Part shown: piece after piece, positions 1 through 6,712 of the stretch
Layout of the letters: every line of letters begins with the position of its first letter
How positions within the stretch are numbered: position 1 is the first letter of the stretch
Source: Flavisolibacter sp.
GTDB lineage: Bacteria > Bacteroidota > Bacteroidia > Chitinophagales > Chitinophagaceae
Length of the DNA: 9,727 nt
Assembly (NCBI GenBank): GCA_013695175.1
Contig: JACDAZ010000177.1
Location: 1 to 9,727 of the forward strand
Direction of reading: 5' to 3'
Notes under the pieces: generated by a model
The model's input: only the letters and a program-made list of their open reading frames with translations
The model's database searches: none
What the model was told of the DNA's origin: nothing
Translations under genes and position numbers: made by a program

Positions 1-86
1 GGTCCACGTTTACCATTATATTTCCAAAAAGAAAAATGCCTGTAAATAGTATTAATAATCAGAACCTTGCTCAAATTGTAAAATAA
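1..86 (+). CDS. Sensor histidine kinase, extreme C-terminal end (partial)
   Basis: An open frame enters from the left edge (first full codon at 3) and stops with TAA at 84-86. The first residues after the edge read (G)STFTIIFPKRK. This matches the end of the HATPase_c domain of sensor histidine kinases, where the G2 glycine turn is followed by a G-S-x-F-x-[IV]-x-[LF]-P strand. About 17 further residues, with no recognisable motif, form the tail. The protein would autophosphorylate a histidine and pass the phosphate to a response regulator, but the kinase core, sensor and partner all lie outside the window. Only 27 codons are visible, so the call depends on one short motif in the right place. 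The alternative is a chance open frame. Confidence 0.5.
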   Translation, partial: STFTIIFPKRKMPVNSINNQNLAQIVK

Positions 87-234
87 TTTTAATTGGCATT
101 CTTTTGCCTTTGTTAGATTTTTTTAATAGATTACATTTTTCCTGGGTTAATCTCAATCCTATTCCTTTGATGAACCTCCAGTCATAGCCATATCCTGAAT
201 TCTGCCTGAGAAAATCAGGCTTTGCAAAAACCAA
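52..234 (-). pseudogene. Unrecognised short minus-strand ORF, possible 3' gene remnant
   Basis: A 60-codon frame ends at TAA (52-54) and can only start at a TTG (232-234). An in-frame TAG lies two codons upstream (241-243), so there is no ATG start and no room to extend. The translation is protein-like, with a GYGYDWRF segment, a basic middle and a final strand reading MPIKIILQFEQ. It therefore looks more like the C-terminal end of a real protein than like random AT-rich sequence. If so, the rest of that gene is gone, because the region where its body would lie is occupied by the secreted-protein gene that begins at 243 on the other strand. It also overlaps the histidine-kinase tail by 35 bp. 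The final strand faintly recalls a TonB C-terminal domain, but I cannot support that. It may equally be non-coding. Confidence 0.25.
204..220. other. Short perfect hairpin in the spacer before the secreted-protein gene
   Basis: GCCTGA (204-209) and TCAGGC (215-220) form a 6-bp perfect stem around a GAAAA loop. The + strand follows with only three T residues, so it is a weak candidate for a terminator of the upstream histidine-kinase transcript. It ends 22 bases before the ATG at 243 and could instead lie in the 5' leader of that gene. There is no other support for a function. Confidence 0.2.
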
Positions 235-242
235 CGTAAACT

Positions 243-1307
243 ATGATTAGATGTTCATTCATATTAATTCTTCTTGTATTCCCGTTTGTAATACATGCGC
301 AGGTATTTAACTTATCTGACCTCAGTAATTTTACTGCCTTAAATGCTCAAAAATTTGATGCTTTTATTTTAAAGAAAGATTACCGGCGAAATTATTTTTC
401 TTCTAGGGAAACGAATACCGTTACTAACTATATTTTTCAGTCAAAAAAGAAAAAATACAAAGGTGATTACAAGAATATTGCTCATGCTACTGATGGTCCT
501 ATAACCAGTATATTATATCAAACATCATCTATTGAAGAAAAAAATTCACTTTTAGAACAAATACGGAGATCTGGTTATAAAATTTATTCAGGCATTGATC
601 CGGTAACTACTTCAAAAAATTTTTTTCAAAAAGGGATATATACCATAAATACTGAAACAGAAGAAGTAGATAGTATAACTGTATATTCTTTCATTGTTCA
701 AAAGAAGGACATTCCCAAAAGAAAAGATATTTATTATGCCGAAGATTTAATGTCCCTGACATCACATGAACAACTGGTAACAACATTTGGTAATTCTAAC
801 GTTAAGCAGGATCTTTTTTATTATTCTGAAAAAGAAACCAACAAATGTTCTATTCTTTTTCCAAACTCTCCCAATGAAGTAATCTTTATCTGGAATGATG
901 AAGCTAACTATAGTAATCTTGGTTTTATATTAATAGGAGGCAACTCACCTACTGAAACATCTTTTAATTTTAATCAGCAAATAAAGCATAATACCTGGAG
1001 ATCAAAACAAGGTATATTTTCGGGAATGAACCTGAAAGAATTACAGGAACTTAATAAGAAAGATATAAGTTTTTATGGATGGCAAATGGAGCAGGCGGGT
1101 ATGCTAACACAGGAAAATCATGGTGAAATTGATTTTAATCGTTTACGTGTAGTTTTAAATTGTCTCAATTGTTCTAATAGTAAAGATGTAAAACAGGTAG
1201 TATCATCATCAGATGAATTAAGGGCAGACAAAAAAATTTATGTTTCTTCTCTTATTGTAATACCTCCAAAGGAAGAGCCACCTACAGTCTTACGTTTTAG
1301 AAAGTAA
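243..1307 (+). CDS. Secreted protein of unknown function (Bacteroidota family)
   Basis: The 354-residue protein begins with a signal peptide: a short basic start, a hydrophobic core at about 5-17, and an HAQ cleavage region at 18-20. It has no lipobox cysteine and no later membrane segment, so it should be periplasmic or exported. The mature part appears to have two halves. The N-terminal half (about 25-155) carries a basic patch, KKKKYKG, at 69-74. The second half (about 165-305) has the recurring pattern seen in Bacteroidota hypothetical proteins: a SHEQLVTTFG segment near 173-183, an LFPNSPNEVIFIW strand near 205-217, then a GMNLKELQELN segment near 261-271 followed by a FYGW turn. I recognise the pattern but know of no function. 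A Cys pair (NCLNC, 306-310) could form a disulfide or bind metal. The ATG at 243 is chosen because the signal peptide starts there, although no Shine-Dalgarno is visible. The gene stands alone, 157 bp before accA. Confidence 0.8.
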   Translation: MIRCSFILILLVFPFVIHAQVFNLSDLSNFTALNAQKFDAFILKKDYRRNYFSSRETNTVTNYIFQSKKKKYKGDYKNIAHATDGPITSILYQTSSIEEKNSLLEQIRRSGYKIYSGIDPVTTSKNFFQKGIYTINTETEEVDSITVYSFIVQKKDIPKRKDIYYAEDLMSLTSHEQLVTTFGNSNVKQDLFYYSEKETNKCSILFPNSPNEVIFIWNDEANYSNLGFILIGGNSPTETSFNFNQQIKHNTWRSKQGIFSGMNLKELQELNKKDISFYGWQMEQAGMLTQENHGEIDFNRLRVVLNCLNCSNSKDVKQVVSSSDELRADKKIYVSSLIVIPPKEEPPTVLRFRK

Positions 1308-1338
1308 TATCCAGGAGCGGAATTAATGCCCGAATACT

Positions 1339-1374
1339 CGTTATACTCTCATTCTTTACTTTTAATATATAACG
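1339..1374. other. Inverted repeat in the spacer between the secreted-protein gene and accA
   Basis: CGTTATA (1339-1345) and TATAACG (1368-1374) are perfect reverse complements separated by 22 AT-rich bases. The spacer (1308-1465) otherwise holds no gene. It must contain the 3' end of the upstream transcript and the promoter of the accA cluster. No T tract follows the second arm, so this is not a typical terminator. The arms could be an operator or a chance event in AT-rich DNA. A degenerate TAATTTTA at about 1439-1446 resembles the Bacteroidota -7 box (TAnnTTTG) with its last base changed, but I see no partner TTTG -33 box at the right distance. Confidence 0.2.
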
Positions 1375-1465
1375 TAGCCCTTTCATTTTAGTTTTTATAT
1401 TACCCGGCAGCTTCTATTCTCATTCATGCTTTTATACTTAATTTTAGCGCCATTATAATTAGATT

Positions 1466-2500
1466 ATGCCATCAAATGCAAACCGCCAATTCCTGGATTT
1501 TGAAAAACCAATTAAAGATCTGATCGACGAAATTGAACGTTTGAAGCACATTTCTGAGCAAAAGAAAATTGATTATACAGATATGATCAATAAACTGGAA
1601 GTGCAGATCCTGGATAGAAGAAAAGAAATCACCCAAAGTCTTACAAGTTGGCAAAAAGTTCAGTTAAGCCGCCATCCTGATCGTCCTTATACTTTAAAGT
1701 ATATAGAAAAAATGACAACAAATTTTGTTGAGTTGCATGGCGACAGGAATGTAAAAGATGATAAAGCTATGGTAGGTGGTTTCGCATCATTGAATGGTGA
1801 AACAATAATGATATTAGGGCAGCAAAAAGGCATCAACACCAAAACAAGGCAAATGCGCAATTTTGGTATGGCAAACCCCGAGGGCTATAGAAAGGCTTTG
1901 CGTCTTATGCGTCTTGCAGAAAAATTTAATAAACCAGTTGTTACATTAATAGATACCCCGGGAGCTTTTCCAGGTTTGGAAGCCGAAGAGCGTGGACAAG
2001 GAGAAGCAATTGCAAGAAATATTTATGAGATGATCAGGCTTAAGGTTCCTGTTATTTGTGTAATAATCGGAGAAGGTGCATCGGGTGGGGCATTAGGTAT
2101 TGGAGTAGGTGACAGGGTATTGATGATGGAAAATACATGGTACACTGTAATTTCTCCAGAAAGTTGTTCATCAATTTTATGGCGAAGTTGGGATAAAAAA
2201 GAAGTTGCAGCAGAGCAATTAAGGTTAACTGCAGATCATATGAAAGGTTTTGGGTTAGTTGATGATATTATACCTGAACCTGCAGGTGGTGCACATTGGG
2301 ATTATGATGAAGCGGCTCAGATTTTGAAGGATCGATTAATAAAAGAAATTCAGATGCTTAAGCAAATTCCTGCTGAAGAAAGAATTTCAAATCGAATAGA
2401 AAAATCAGGTAAAATGGGATTCTGGGAGGATATTGCTGTTGCCGGATCAAACCAGGAATCTAATACGTTTAATGAAGACCAGCAAAGAAACATCAGTTGA
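1466..2500 (+). CDS. accA: Acetyl-CoA carboxylase carboxyltransferase subunit alpha
   Basis: AccA pairs with AccD to move the carboxyl group from carboxybiotin on AccB to acetyl-CoA. This gives malonyl-CoA, the committed step of fatty-acid synthesis in the cytosol. Family signatures run in order: an N-terminal helical/coiled-coil segment (about 12-60), RHPDRPYTL (69-77), HGDR (91-94), GQQKG (118-122), [17 protein letters not shown] (132-148), IDTPGAFPG (162-170), [12 protein letters not shown] (174-185) and [17 protein letters not shown] (202-218), which holds the crotonase-fold oxyanion-hole glycines. [11 protein letters not shown] (229-239) follows. At 344 residues it is about 25 longer than the common 317-320; the excess is a polar C-terminal tail after WEDI. 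There is no convincing Shine-Dalgarno, which is usual in this phylum. The gene leads a cluster with dapA 22 bp downstream. AccD, AccB and AccC are not in the window. Confidence 0.97.
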   Translation: MPSNANRQFLDFEKPIKDLIDEIERLKHISEQKKIDYTDMINKLEVQILDRRKEITQSLTSWQKVQLSRHPDRPYTLKYIEKMTTNFVELHGDRNVKDDKAMVGGFASLNGETIMILGQQKGINTKTRQMRNFGMANPEGYRKALRLMRLAEKFNKPVVTLIDTPGAFPGLEAEERGQGEAIARNIYEMIRLKVPVICVIIGEGASGGALGIGVGDRVLMMENTWYTVISPESCSSILWRSWDKKEVAAEQLRLTADHMKGFGLVDDIIPEPAGGAHWDYDEAAQILKDRLIKEIQMLKQIPAEERISNRIEKSGKMGFWEDIAVAGSNQESNTFNEDQQRNIS

Positions 2501-2522
2501 AAAATAAGCTATAAATTACAAC

Positions 2523-3431
2523 ATGTCTTTGAGAGATCAGTTAAGAGGTACAGGTGTAGCATTGGTAACTCCGTTTAAAAAAAATGGATCAATAGATCAT
2601 GAGGCTTTACATATTTTAATCAATTTTGTTATAGAAGAAGGTGTGCAATATGTTGTTAGCTTAGGCACCACAGGCGAAACTCCAACACTTTCTAAAGAAG
2701 AAAAGCTGGAGATTCTGGATACAACTTTTACATCTGTTGCTGCCCGTGTGCCAGTCATTATAGGCATTGGTAGTAATAATACAAAAGAGGTCATAAAGGA
2801 AATTGAAAGTTTTCCGATAGAAAAAGCAATGGCAATATTATCTGCAAGTCCTTATTACAATAAACCATCACAGGAAGGCATATACCAGCATTATAAATTA
2901 ATAGCAGGAGCTACTACCAAACCAATTATTTTATATAACGTGCCTTCACGTACAGGCAGTAATCTTTCCGCATCAACAACAGTAAGACTTGCCAAAGATT
3001 TTGCTAACATTACCGGCATCAAAGAAGCAAGTGGAAACATGGTTCAATGTATGGAGTTATTACGTGATAAACCTTCAGATTTTATGGTAGTGAGTGGTGA
3101 TGATGCTTTAGCATTACCGCAGATTGCTTGTGGTATGGATGGAGTAATTAGTGTATCTGCAAACTGTTTTCCAAAAGATTTTTGCGCTGTTGTAAATGCA
3201 GCTTTAGAAAATGATTATACTACAGCAAAAGCTTTTAATAATAAATTATTAAGAGCTTATGAACTTTTGTTTGCTGAAAATAATCCCGCCGGTGTAAAAG
3301 CATTTCTTTATGAGATGGGAATCATTGAAAATGTTTTAAGGTTGCCTTTAACTTCATTAAGTGAAGAAAATCACAATAAAGTGAAAGAATATATGACAAC
3401 CTTGAGCTCTACAAAACCGGTACATGTATAA
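2523..3431 (+). CDS. dapA: 4-hydroxy-tetrahydrodipicolinate synthase
   Basis: DapA condenses pyruvate with aspartate 4-semialdehyde, the first step specific to the diaminopimelate/lysine branch, in the cytosol. It supplies meso-DAP for peptidoglycan as well as lysine. The 302 residues form a complete TIM barrel of normal length. Visible catalytic residues are the Schiff-base Lys167 in GIKEAS, Thr49 and Thr50 in GTTGE, Tyr112 in SPYYNKP, Tyr138 in LYNVPSRTG with Arg143, and the GVISVSAN loop (207-214). The YNVPSRTG box together with SPYYNKP favours DapA over related N-acetylneuraminate lyases or KDG aldolases. It starts 22 bp after the accA stop on the same strand and is probably cotranscribed. 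Its last eight bases overlap the start of the esterase gene, which suggests translational coupling. Confidence 0.96.
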   Translation: MSLRDQLRGTGVALVTPFKKNGSIDHEALHILINFVIEEGVQYVVSLGTTGETPTLSKEEKLEILDTTFTSVAARVPVIIGIGSNNTKEVIKEIESFPIEKAMAILSASPYYNKPSQEGIYQHYKLIAGATTKPIILYNVPSRTGSNLSASTTVRLAKDFANITGIKEASGNMVQCMELLRDKPSDFMVVSGDDALALPQIACGMDGVISVSANCFPKDFCAVVNAALENDYTTAKAFNNKLLRAYELLFAENNPAGVKAFLYEMGIIENVLRLPLTSLSEENHNKVKEYMTTLSSTKPVHV

Positions 3432-4410
3432 GTTTCTTATTGTTTCTTTTTTCTTAACTAATCATCTTCAGGCACAACATCAAAACAATACATTTGAACC
3501 AGATAGTATAGTGTCGACTAGTTTTCATCCGGCCGCAATAACACGCATACACAATTATACCTGTATAGTTAATAATAATGAAGTTGTTGCAATCGCTGGT
3601 ATAATTATTTCAAGAGACCAACCAACAAATAATAGCGATATAAATATAGTGAGCACAGCAAGTAAAAATGTACATGTAATAGATACAGCTTTTTACATTC
3701 CTCAATTAGGAAGGTATAGACGTATATGGTTATACCTGCCCGAAAGTTATAAAACATCAAAAAGTAAATACCCGGTGCTATACATGCACGATGGGCAAAA
3801 TGTATTTGATGATAAAACTTCTTTTTCGGGAGAATGGGGTGTTGATGAAGCAATAGATACTTTGGGTAAAGTGGTGGGAGAGATGATAGTTGTGGCTATT
3901 GATAATGGAGGTGCAAAAAGGATGACTGAATATAATCCATATGACTCCGAAAAATTTGGGAAGGGTGAAGGCGATGCTTATGTTGATTTTATTGTGCACA
4001 CCCTGCGGCCTTATATAAACAAAAATTACAGAACTAAGCGATCTTCAAAATATACTTATACAGCAGGCAGCTCAATGGGAGGCCTGATATCTTTATATGC
4101 TATTTTAAAATACCCGAACAGGTTTGGCGGTGCCGGGGTTTTTTCACCTGCTTTTTGGTTAGCCCCGCAAATCAAAGATGATGTACAAAAAAAAGGAAGG
4201 AAAGTAAAGAGTAAAATTTATTTTTTTGCAGGACAATTGGAAAGTGAAACAATGGTCCCGGATATGCTATCAGTCTTTCAATTATTTAATTCCCGCTCAA
4301 AAGCTAAATTAACTTCTGTTATAAGAAGTGAAGGGAGACATTCAGAATCAACCTGGCGAAACGAGTTCCCGCTTTTTTATAAGTGGTTGTTTAATGCCGG
4401 TACTGATTAA
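3424..4410 (+). CDS. Secreted alpha/beta-hydrolase esterase (esterase D / Fes-like, PF00756 type)
   Basis: The 328-residue protein carries a signal peptide (about 1-18, ending QAQ), so it probably acts in the periplasm or outside the cell. A segment of about 65 residues with no recognised domain precedes the hydrolase domain (about 85-325). Esterase-family signatures are YPVLYMHDGQN (116-126), IDNGGAKRMTEYNPY (159-173), a GEGDAYVDFI segment (181-190), the nucleophile elbow GSSMGG with Ser217 (215-220), FSPAFW (240-245) and the C-terminal His306 in GRHSESTW. The third catalytic residue is less certain; Glu273 or a nearby acid is plausible. Relatives include Fes/IroE siderophore esterases, feruloyl/acetyl-xylan esterases and S-formylglutathione hydrolase, so the substrate cannot be named. 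The ATG at 3424 is chosen because the signal peptide begins there, although it overlaps dapA by 8 bp. The stop lies 3 bp from the stop of the converging rnz gene. Confidence 0.85.
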   Translation: MYKFLIVSFFLTNHLQAQHQNNTFEPDSIVSTSFHPAAITRIHNYTCIVNNNEVVAIAGIIISRDQPTNNSDINIVSTASKNVHVIDTAFYIPQLGRYRRIWLYLPESYKTSKSKYPVLYMHDGQNVFDDKTSFSGEWGVDEAIDTLGKVVGEMIVVAIDNGGAKRMTEYNPYDSEKFGKGEGDAYVDFIVHTLRPYINKNYRTKRSSKYTYTAGSSMGGLISLYAILKYPNRFGGAGVFSPAFWLAPQIKDDVQKKGRKVKSKIYFFAGQLESETMVPDMLSVFQLFNSRSKAKLTSVIRSEGRHSESTWRNEFPLFYKWLFNAGTD

Positions 4411-4413
4411 CAA

Positions 4414-5319
4414 TTAAGGAACTTCATAAGTACTTCCTTCTATAGCCAATTTGGTGTTCGTAAATCCTTCTTTTGTTTCCTGGTAAAAAGGTTCAAGTGA
4501 TGCGTATTTGGAACTAAAATGCCCAATCAATAATTTTTTCACCATAGCTTTTCGTGCAATTTCTGCAGCTTGCCTGGTAGTAGTATGAAAGCGGGCTTCA
4601 GCTTTATCCCGCATATTATCGAGGTATGTGGTTTCATGATAGATCATGTCTGCTCCATATATATGCTGAATGAGTTGCTCATCATATTTTGTATCAGCAC
4701 AAAATGCATATTTTTTTGCTCTGCCCGGTGGTGCAGTTACTGAATCATTTTTTACAACTTCACCTTTTGGTGTTATATAATCCCGGCCTTCCTGCAGGCT
4801 GTTATAAAAAGAAATTGGTATGCGCAGCTTTCTTATTTTTTCTATAAGAAGTTTTCTTTTGCCTTCTTTTTCTTCAAACAAAAAACCATAACATTCTATC
4901 CTGTGATTGGTACGAAAACAACTGACTTTTATTTTTTCATTATCAACTAAAACTGCATTTTCTTTAATAGTGTGAAAGTGCAAAGGGTAACATATTGCTG
5001 TATCAGCCACTTTAAGTTGCATTTCAATAATCTCCTGTAGTGGTGCAGGACCAAAAACATGTAATTCCTGTTTGTGCGATAGAAGGTTGAAAGTATTGAT
5101 TAAACCTACCAATCCAAAATAATGATCACCATGTAAGTGTGAAATGAAAATATGTGATATCTTACCTCTTCTGATCTTGTATTTGATCATTTGAATTTGA
5201 GTGCCTTCCCCACAGTCCACTAAAAAATTAGTTCCATCCTGTGTTACCACCTGGCTTGTCGGATGCCTGTTGAATGCAGGAACCGCTGAATTATTTCCTA
5301 ATATAGTAACAGATAACAT
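4414..5319 (-). CDS. rnz: Ribonuclease Z (tRNA 3' endonuclease)
   Basis: RNase Z is a zinc metallo-beta-lactamase-fold endonuclease that cuts tRNA precursors just after the discriminator base, giving the 3' end for CCA addition. From the ATG at 5319 the protein has 301 residues, normal for the short bacterial form. Its metal ligands are all visible: the HLHGDH motif (61-66; His61, His63, Asp65, His66), His139 in TNHR, Asp209 in CADT and His267 in GHFSSKY. The HTTTRQAAEIA helix (245-255) is also typical. The frame extends to a TTG at 5349, but that start adds ten hydrophobic residues unlike the family. Family members begin almost directly with the MLSVTILG strand, so 5319 is preferred. It is the last gene of a minus-strand cluster, 30 bp after the fructosamine-kinase stop. 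Its 3' end abuts the convergent esterase gene with no room for a separate terminator. Confidence 0.95.
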   Translation of the reverse strand: MLSVTILGNNSAVPAFNRHPTSQVVTQDGTNFLVDCGEGTQIQMIKYKIRRGKISHIFISHLHGDHYFGLVGLINTFNLLSHKQELHVFGPAPLQEIIEMQLKVADTAICYPLHFHTIKENAVLVDNEKIKVSCFRTNHRIECYGFLFEEKEGKRKLLIEKIRKLRIPISFYNSLQEGRDYITPKGEVVKNDSVTAPPGRAKKYAFCADTKYDEQLIQHIYGADMIYHETTYLDNMRDKAEARFHTTTRQAAEIARKAMVKKLLIGHFSSKYASLEPFYQETKEGFTNTKLAIEGSTYEVP

Positions 5320-5349
5320 CTTTAAAATTAAATCCAATAATAAACACAA

Positions 5350-6216
5350 TTATTTAAAGTCTTTAATTGTTTCCTCTATTTGTGGTAAGTAACTTTTTCC
5401 AAATAGTAAAAGGTGTATAAGAAGTGGATATAAATTACAAATTTTGTTTTGTTGATCCTGGTTTTTAGATAACGCCGAATGATATTGATAAGCTTCATAA
5501 AAGGATCGGCTAAATCCCCCAAATAATTTTGTCATACCTAAATCAACAGCCGGTATACCATAGTACGCAGCCGGATCTATGAGAACAGGTTCTTCATTTT
5601 TATTACACATAAAATTGCCGTTCCATAAATCACCATGCACTAAAGAAGGTCTTACATCTTTAAAAAATGGAGGAAGTTGCGTATATAATGAAGAAAAATC
5701 CTGTTCATGAAAGGCTGTAAGTAATCCTTTTTGTTTACATGCTTTTGCCAGAGGTTTTAATCTTTGTTCAATAAAAAATATATTCCAATCACTCGTTTGT
5801 TCATTTATTTGTTGAACACTACCCATGTAGTTATTAATGTTAAGTCCAAATTGATCTTTGGTTACACTGTGAAGTTCGGCCAGTTGGGTACCAAATTTTT
5901 TCCAGAAGGTGGTGGTTCTTTCACCTTCTTCTATCCATTCCAATAAGAGTATTTGATAATCATCTTCATAATAAATATCAATTATTTCTGGTGTTTTTAT
6001 TTTATTGGATGTACCTAATAGATTTAACCCTTTTGCTTCCTGTTCAAATAAGTGGGGAAATTTTGTAGCAGAATTAATTTTACAGAAAAATTTTTTATCA
6101 TGAGTTTTCACGAGGTAACAATTACTAATGCAACCTCCTGCCTGCTGCTGAATATTAATATTAAATCCTAAAATAGATTGTAGTATTTTCTCTATTGTAT
6201 TGGCTGAGACAGACAT
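5350..6216 (-). CDS. Fructosamine kinase / ketosamine-3-kinase family protein
   Basis: This 288-residue protein has the fold of the fructosamine-3-kinase family (PF03881), a branch of the aminoglycoside-phosphotransferase/protein-kinase-like group. Members phosphorylate sugar adducts on protein lysines or free amines, which then decompose, so they repair glycation. Features in order are an N-lobe loop QQAGGCISNCYLV (24-36), the probable ATP-binding Lys46 in FFCKIN, Glu60 in FEQEAKGL, a hinge LLLEWIEEG (90-98), the catalytic-loop motif HGDLWNGN with Asp196 (194-201), the metal-binding Asp214 in LIDPAAYYG, and the family signature MTKLFGGF (228-235). The usual GDRE before the signature reads GIPAVDLG here. 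There is no signal peptide, so it is cytosolic. It sits 15 bp downstream of the STAS-like gene and 30 bp upstream of rnz on the same strand. The substrate is unproven; some bacterial members act on ribulosamines. Confidence 0.9.
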   Translation of the reverse strand: MSVSANTIEKILQSILGFNINIQQQAGGCISNCYLVKTHDKKFFCKINSATKFPHLFEQEAKGLNLLGTSNKIKTPEIIDIYYEDDYQILLLEWIEEGERTTTFWKKFGTQLAELHSVTKDQFGLNINNYMGSVQQINEQTSDWNIFFIEQRLKPLAKACKQKGLLTAFHEQDFSSLYTQLPPFFKDVRPSLVHGDLWNGNFMCNKNEEPVLIDPAAYYGIPAVDLGMTKLFGGFSRSFYEAYQYHSALSKNQDQQNKICNLYPLLIHLLLFGKSYLPQIEETIKDFK

Positions 6217-6231
6217 GTTAGCGATAAACTT

Positions 6232-6612
6232 TTATAGATCTTCGTCACCTAATAACTCTCTTTCTATTTCTTCCATTTGCACAATATCCCAGGCTTCACT
6301 TTCGGTAGGTGTAATATTCATAAGTTCCAATAGATCCATTTTATCCAGCGACTCTTCCAGTTCCTTATCAAGTTCACATATTACAAAAGATGCTGCATTT
6401 TCATAAAAATGTTGCTGTGTTTTTACCAGGCATTCTGCACCTTCTTCATCAATTGATTTTACTTCTTTCATTTTCAGAACAATATTTCTTATATTATGCT
6501 TTAAATAGTTGCTTAATCTGGTGCATAAATCCACTGTCATATTAGCAGATAAGTGTTGTGTTTGAACGGTAATGACATGAAACTTTTCTTTGGTATCAGT
6601 TTTGACTTCCAT
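6232..6612 (-). CDS. STAS-domain-like protein with acidic C-terminal tail
   Basis: This is a small cytosolic protein of 126 residues with the STAS (anti-anti-sigma factor) pattern. There is a beta strand FHVITVQ (11-17), a helix to about residue 37, a central strand NIVLKMKEV (43-51), the SIDEEGAECLV turn and helix start (53-63), a strand SFVICELD (75-82), then helix LDKMDLLELMNI (89-100). In classical antagonists such as SpoIIAA the turn reads D-S-S-G and its first Ser is phosphorylated. Here it reads D55-E56-E57-G58, so serine phosphorylation at that site is impossible. The tail after TPTESEAWDIV (101-111) is rich in Glu and Asp and ends ERELLGDEDL. I recall a similar TEAEDxxxMExIERxL ending in the small protein encoded just before rnz in flavobacteria. 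This gene heads the minus-strand cluster with the fructosamine kinase and rnz, and faces clpC. Its partner and role are unknown. Confidence 0.8.
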   Translation of the reverse strand: MEVKTDTKEKFHVITVQTQHLSANMTVDLCTRLSNYLKHNIRNIVLKMKEVKSIDEEGAECLVKTQQHFYENAASFVICELDKELEESLDKMDLLELMNITPTESEAWDIVQMEEIERELLGDEDL

Positions 6613-6712
6613 ATTAAGCAGATAAGTATTAACATTATAGGGTTAAACCTCGCATAAAAATATTTGTTATTATTGTATATAGGCATTTTAAAATAAAAAG
6701 GATAACATACAA
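6613..6712. promoter_or_regulatory. Divergent promoter region between the STAS-like gene and clpC
   Basis: Exactly 100 bp lie between two diverging start codons, so both clusters should have their promoters here. The DNA is very AT-rich. On the minus strand there is a TATAAT-like hexamer (+ strand ATTATA, 6634-6639). On the + strand a TTTG (6663-6666) lies about 47 bp before the clpC start and could be a Bacteroidota -33 element, but no good TAnnTTTG -7 box follows at the right spacing. An AAAGGA at 6697-6702, 10 bases before the clpC ATG, is a possible but distant ribosome-binding site. I see no CIRCE element (TTAGCACTC-N9-GAGTGCTAA) that would point to HrcA control. The promoter assignment is from gene layout, not from clear boxes. 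Confidence 0.4.

Noticed and set aside
3605..3999. Two minus-strand open frames inside the esterase gene
   Set aside because: They overlap the conserved hydrolase coding region in other frames and their translations are His/Tyr/Phe-rich with no family resemblance.
5320..5349. A ten-residue N-terminal extension of RNase Z from a TTG codon
   Set aside because: The upstream codon is TTG, while an ATG at 5319 places the first beta strand exactly where RNase Z proteins begin.
6613..6712. CIRCE or other heat-shock operator upstream of clpC
   Set aside because: No TTAGCACTC-N9-GAGTGCTAA or similar inverted repeat is present.
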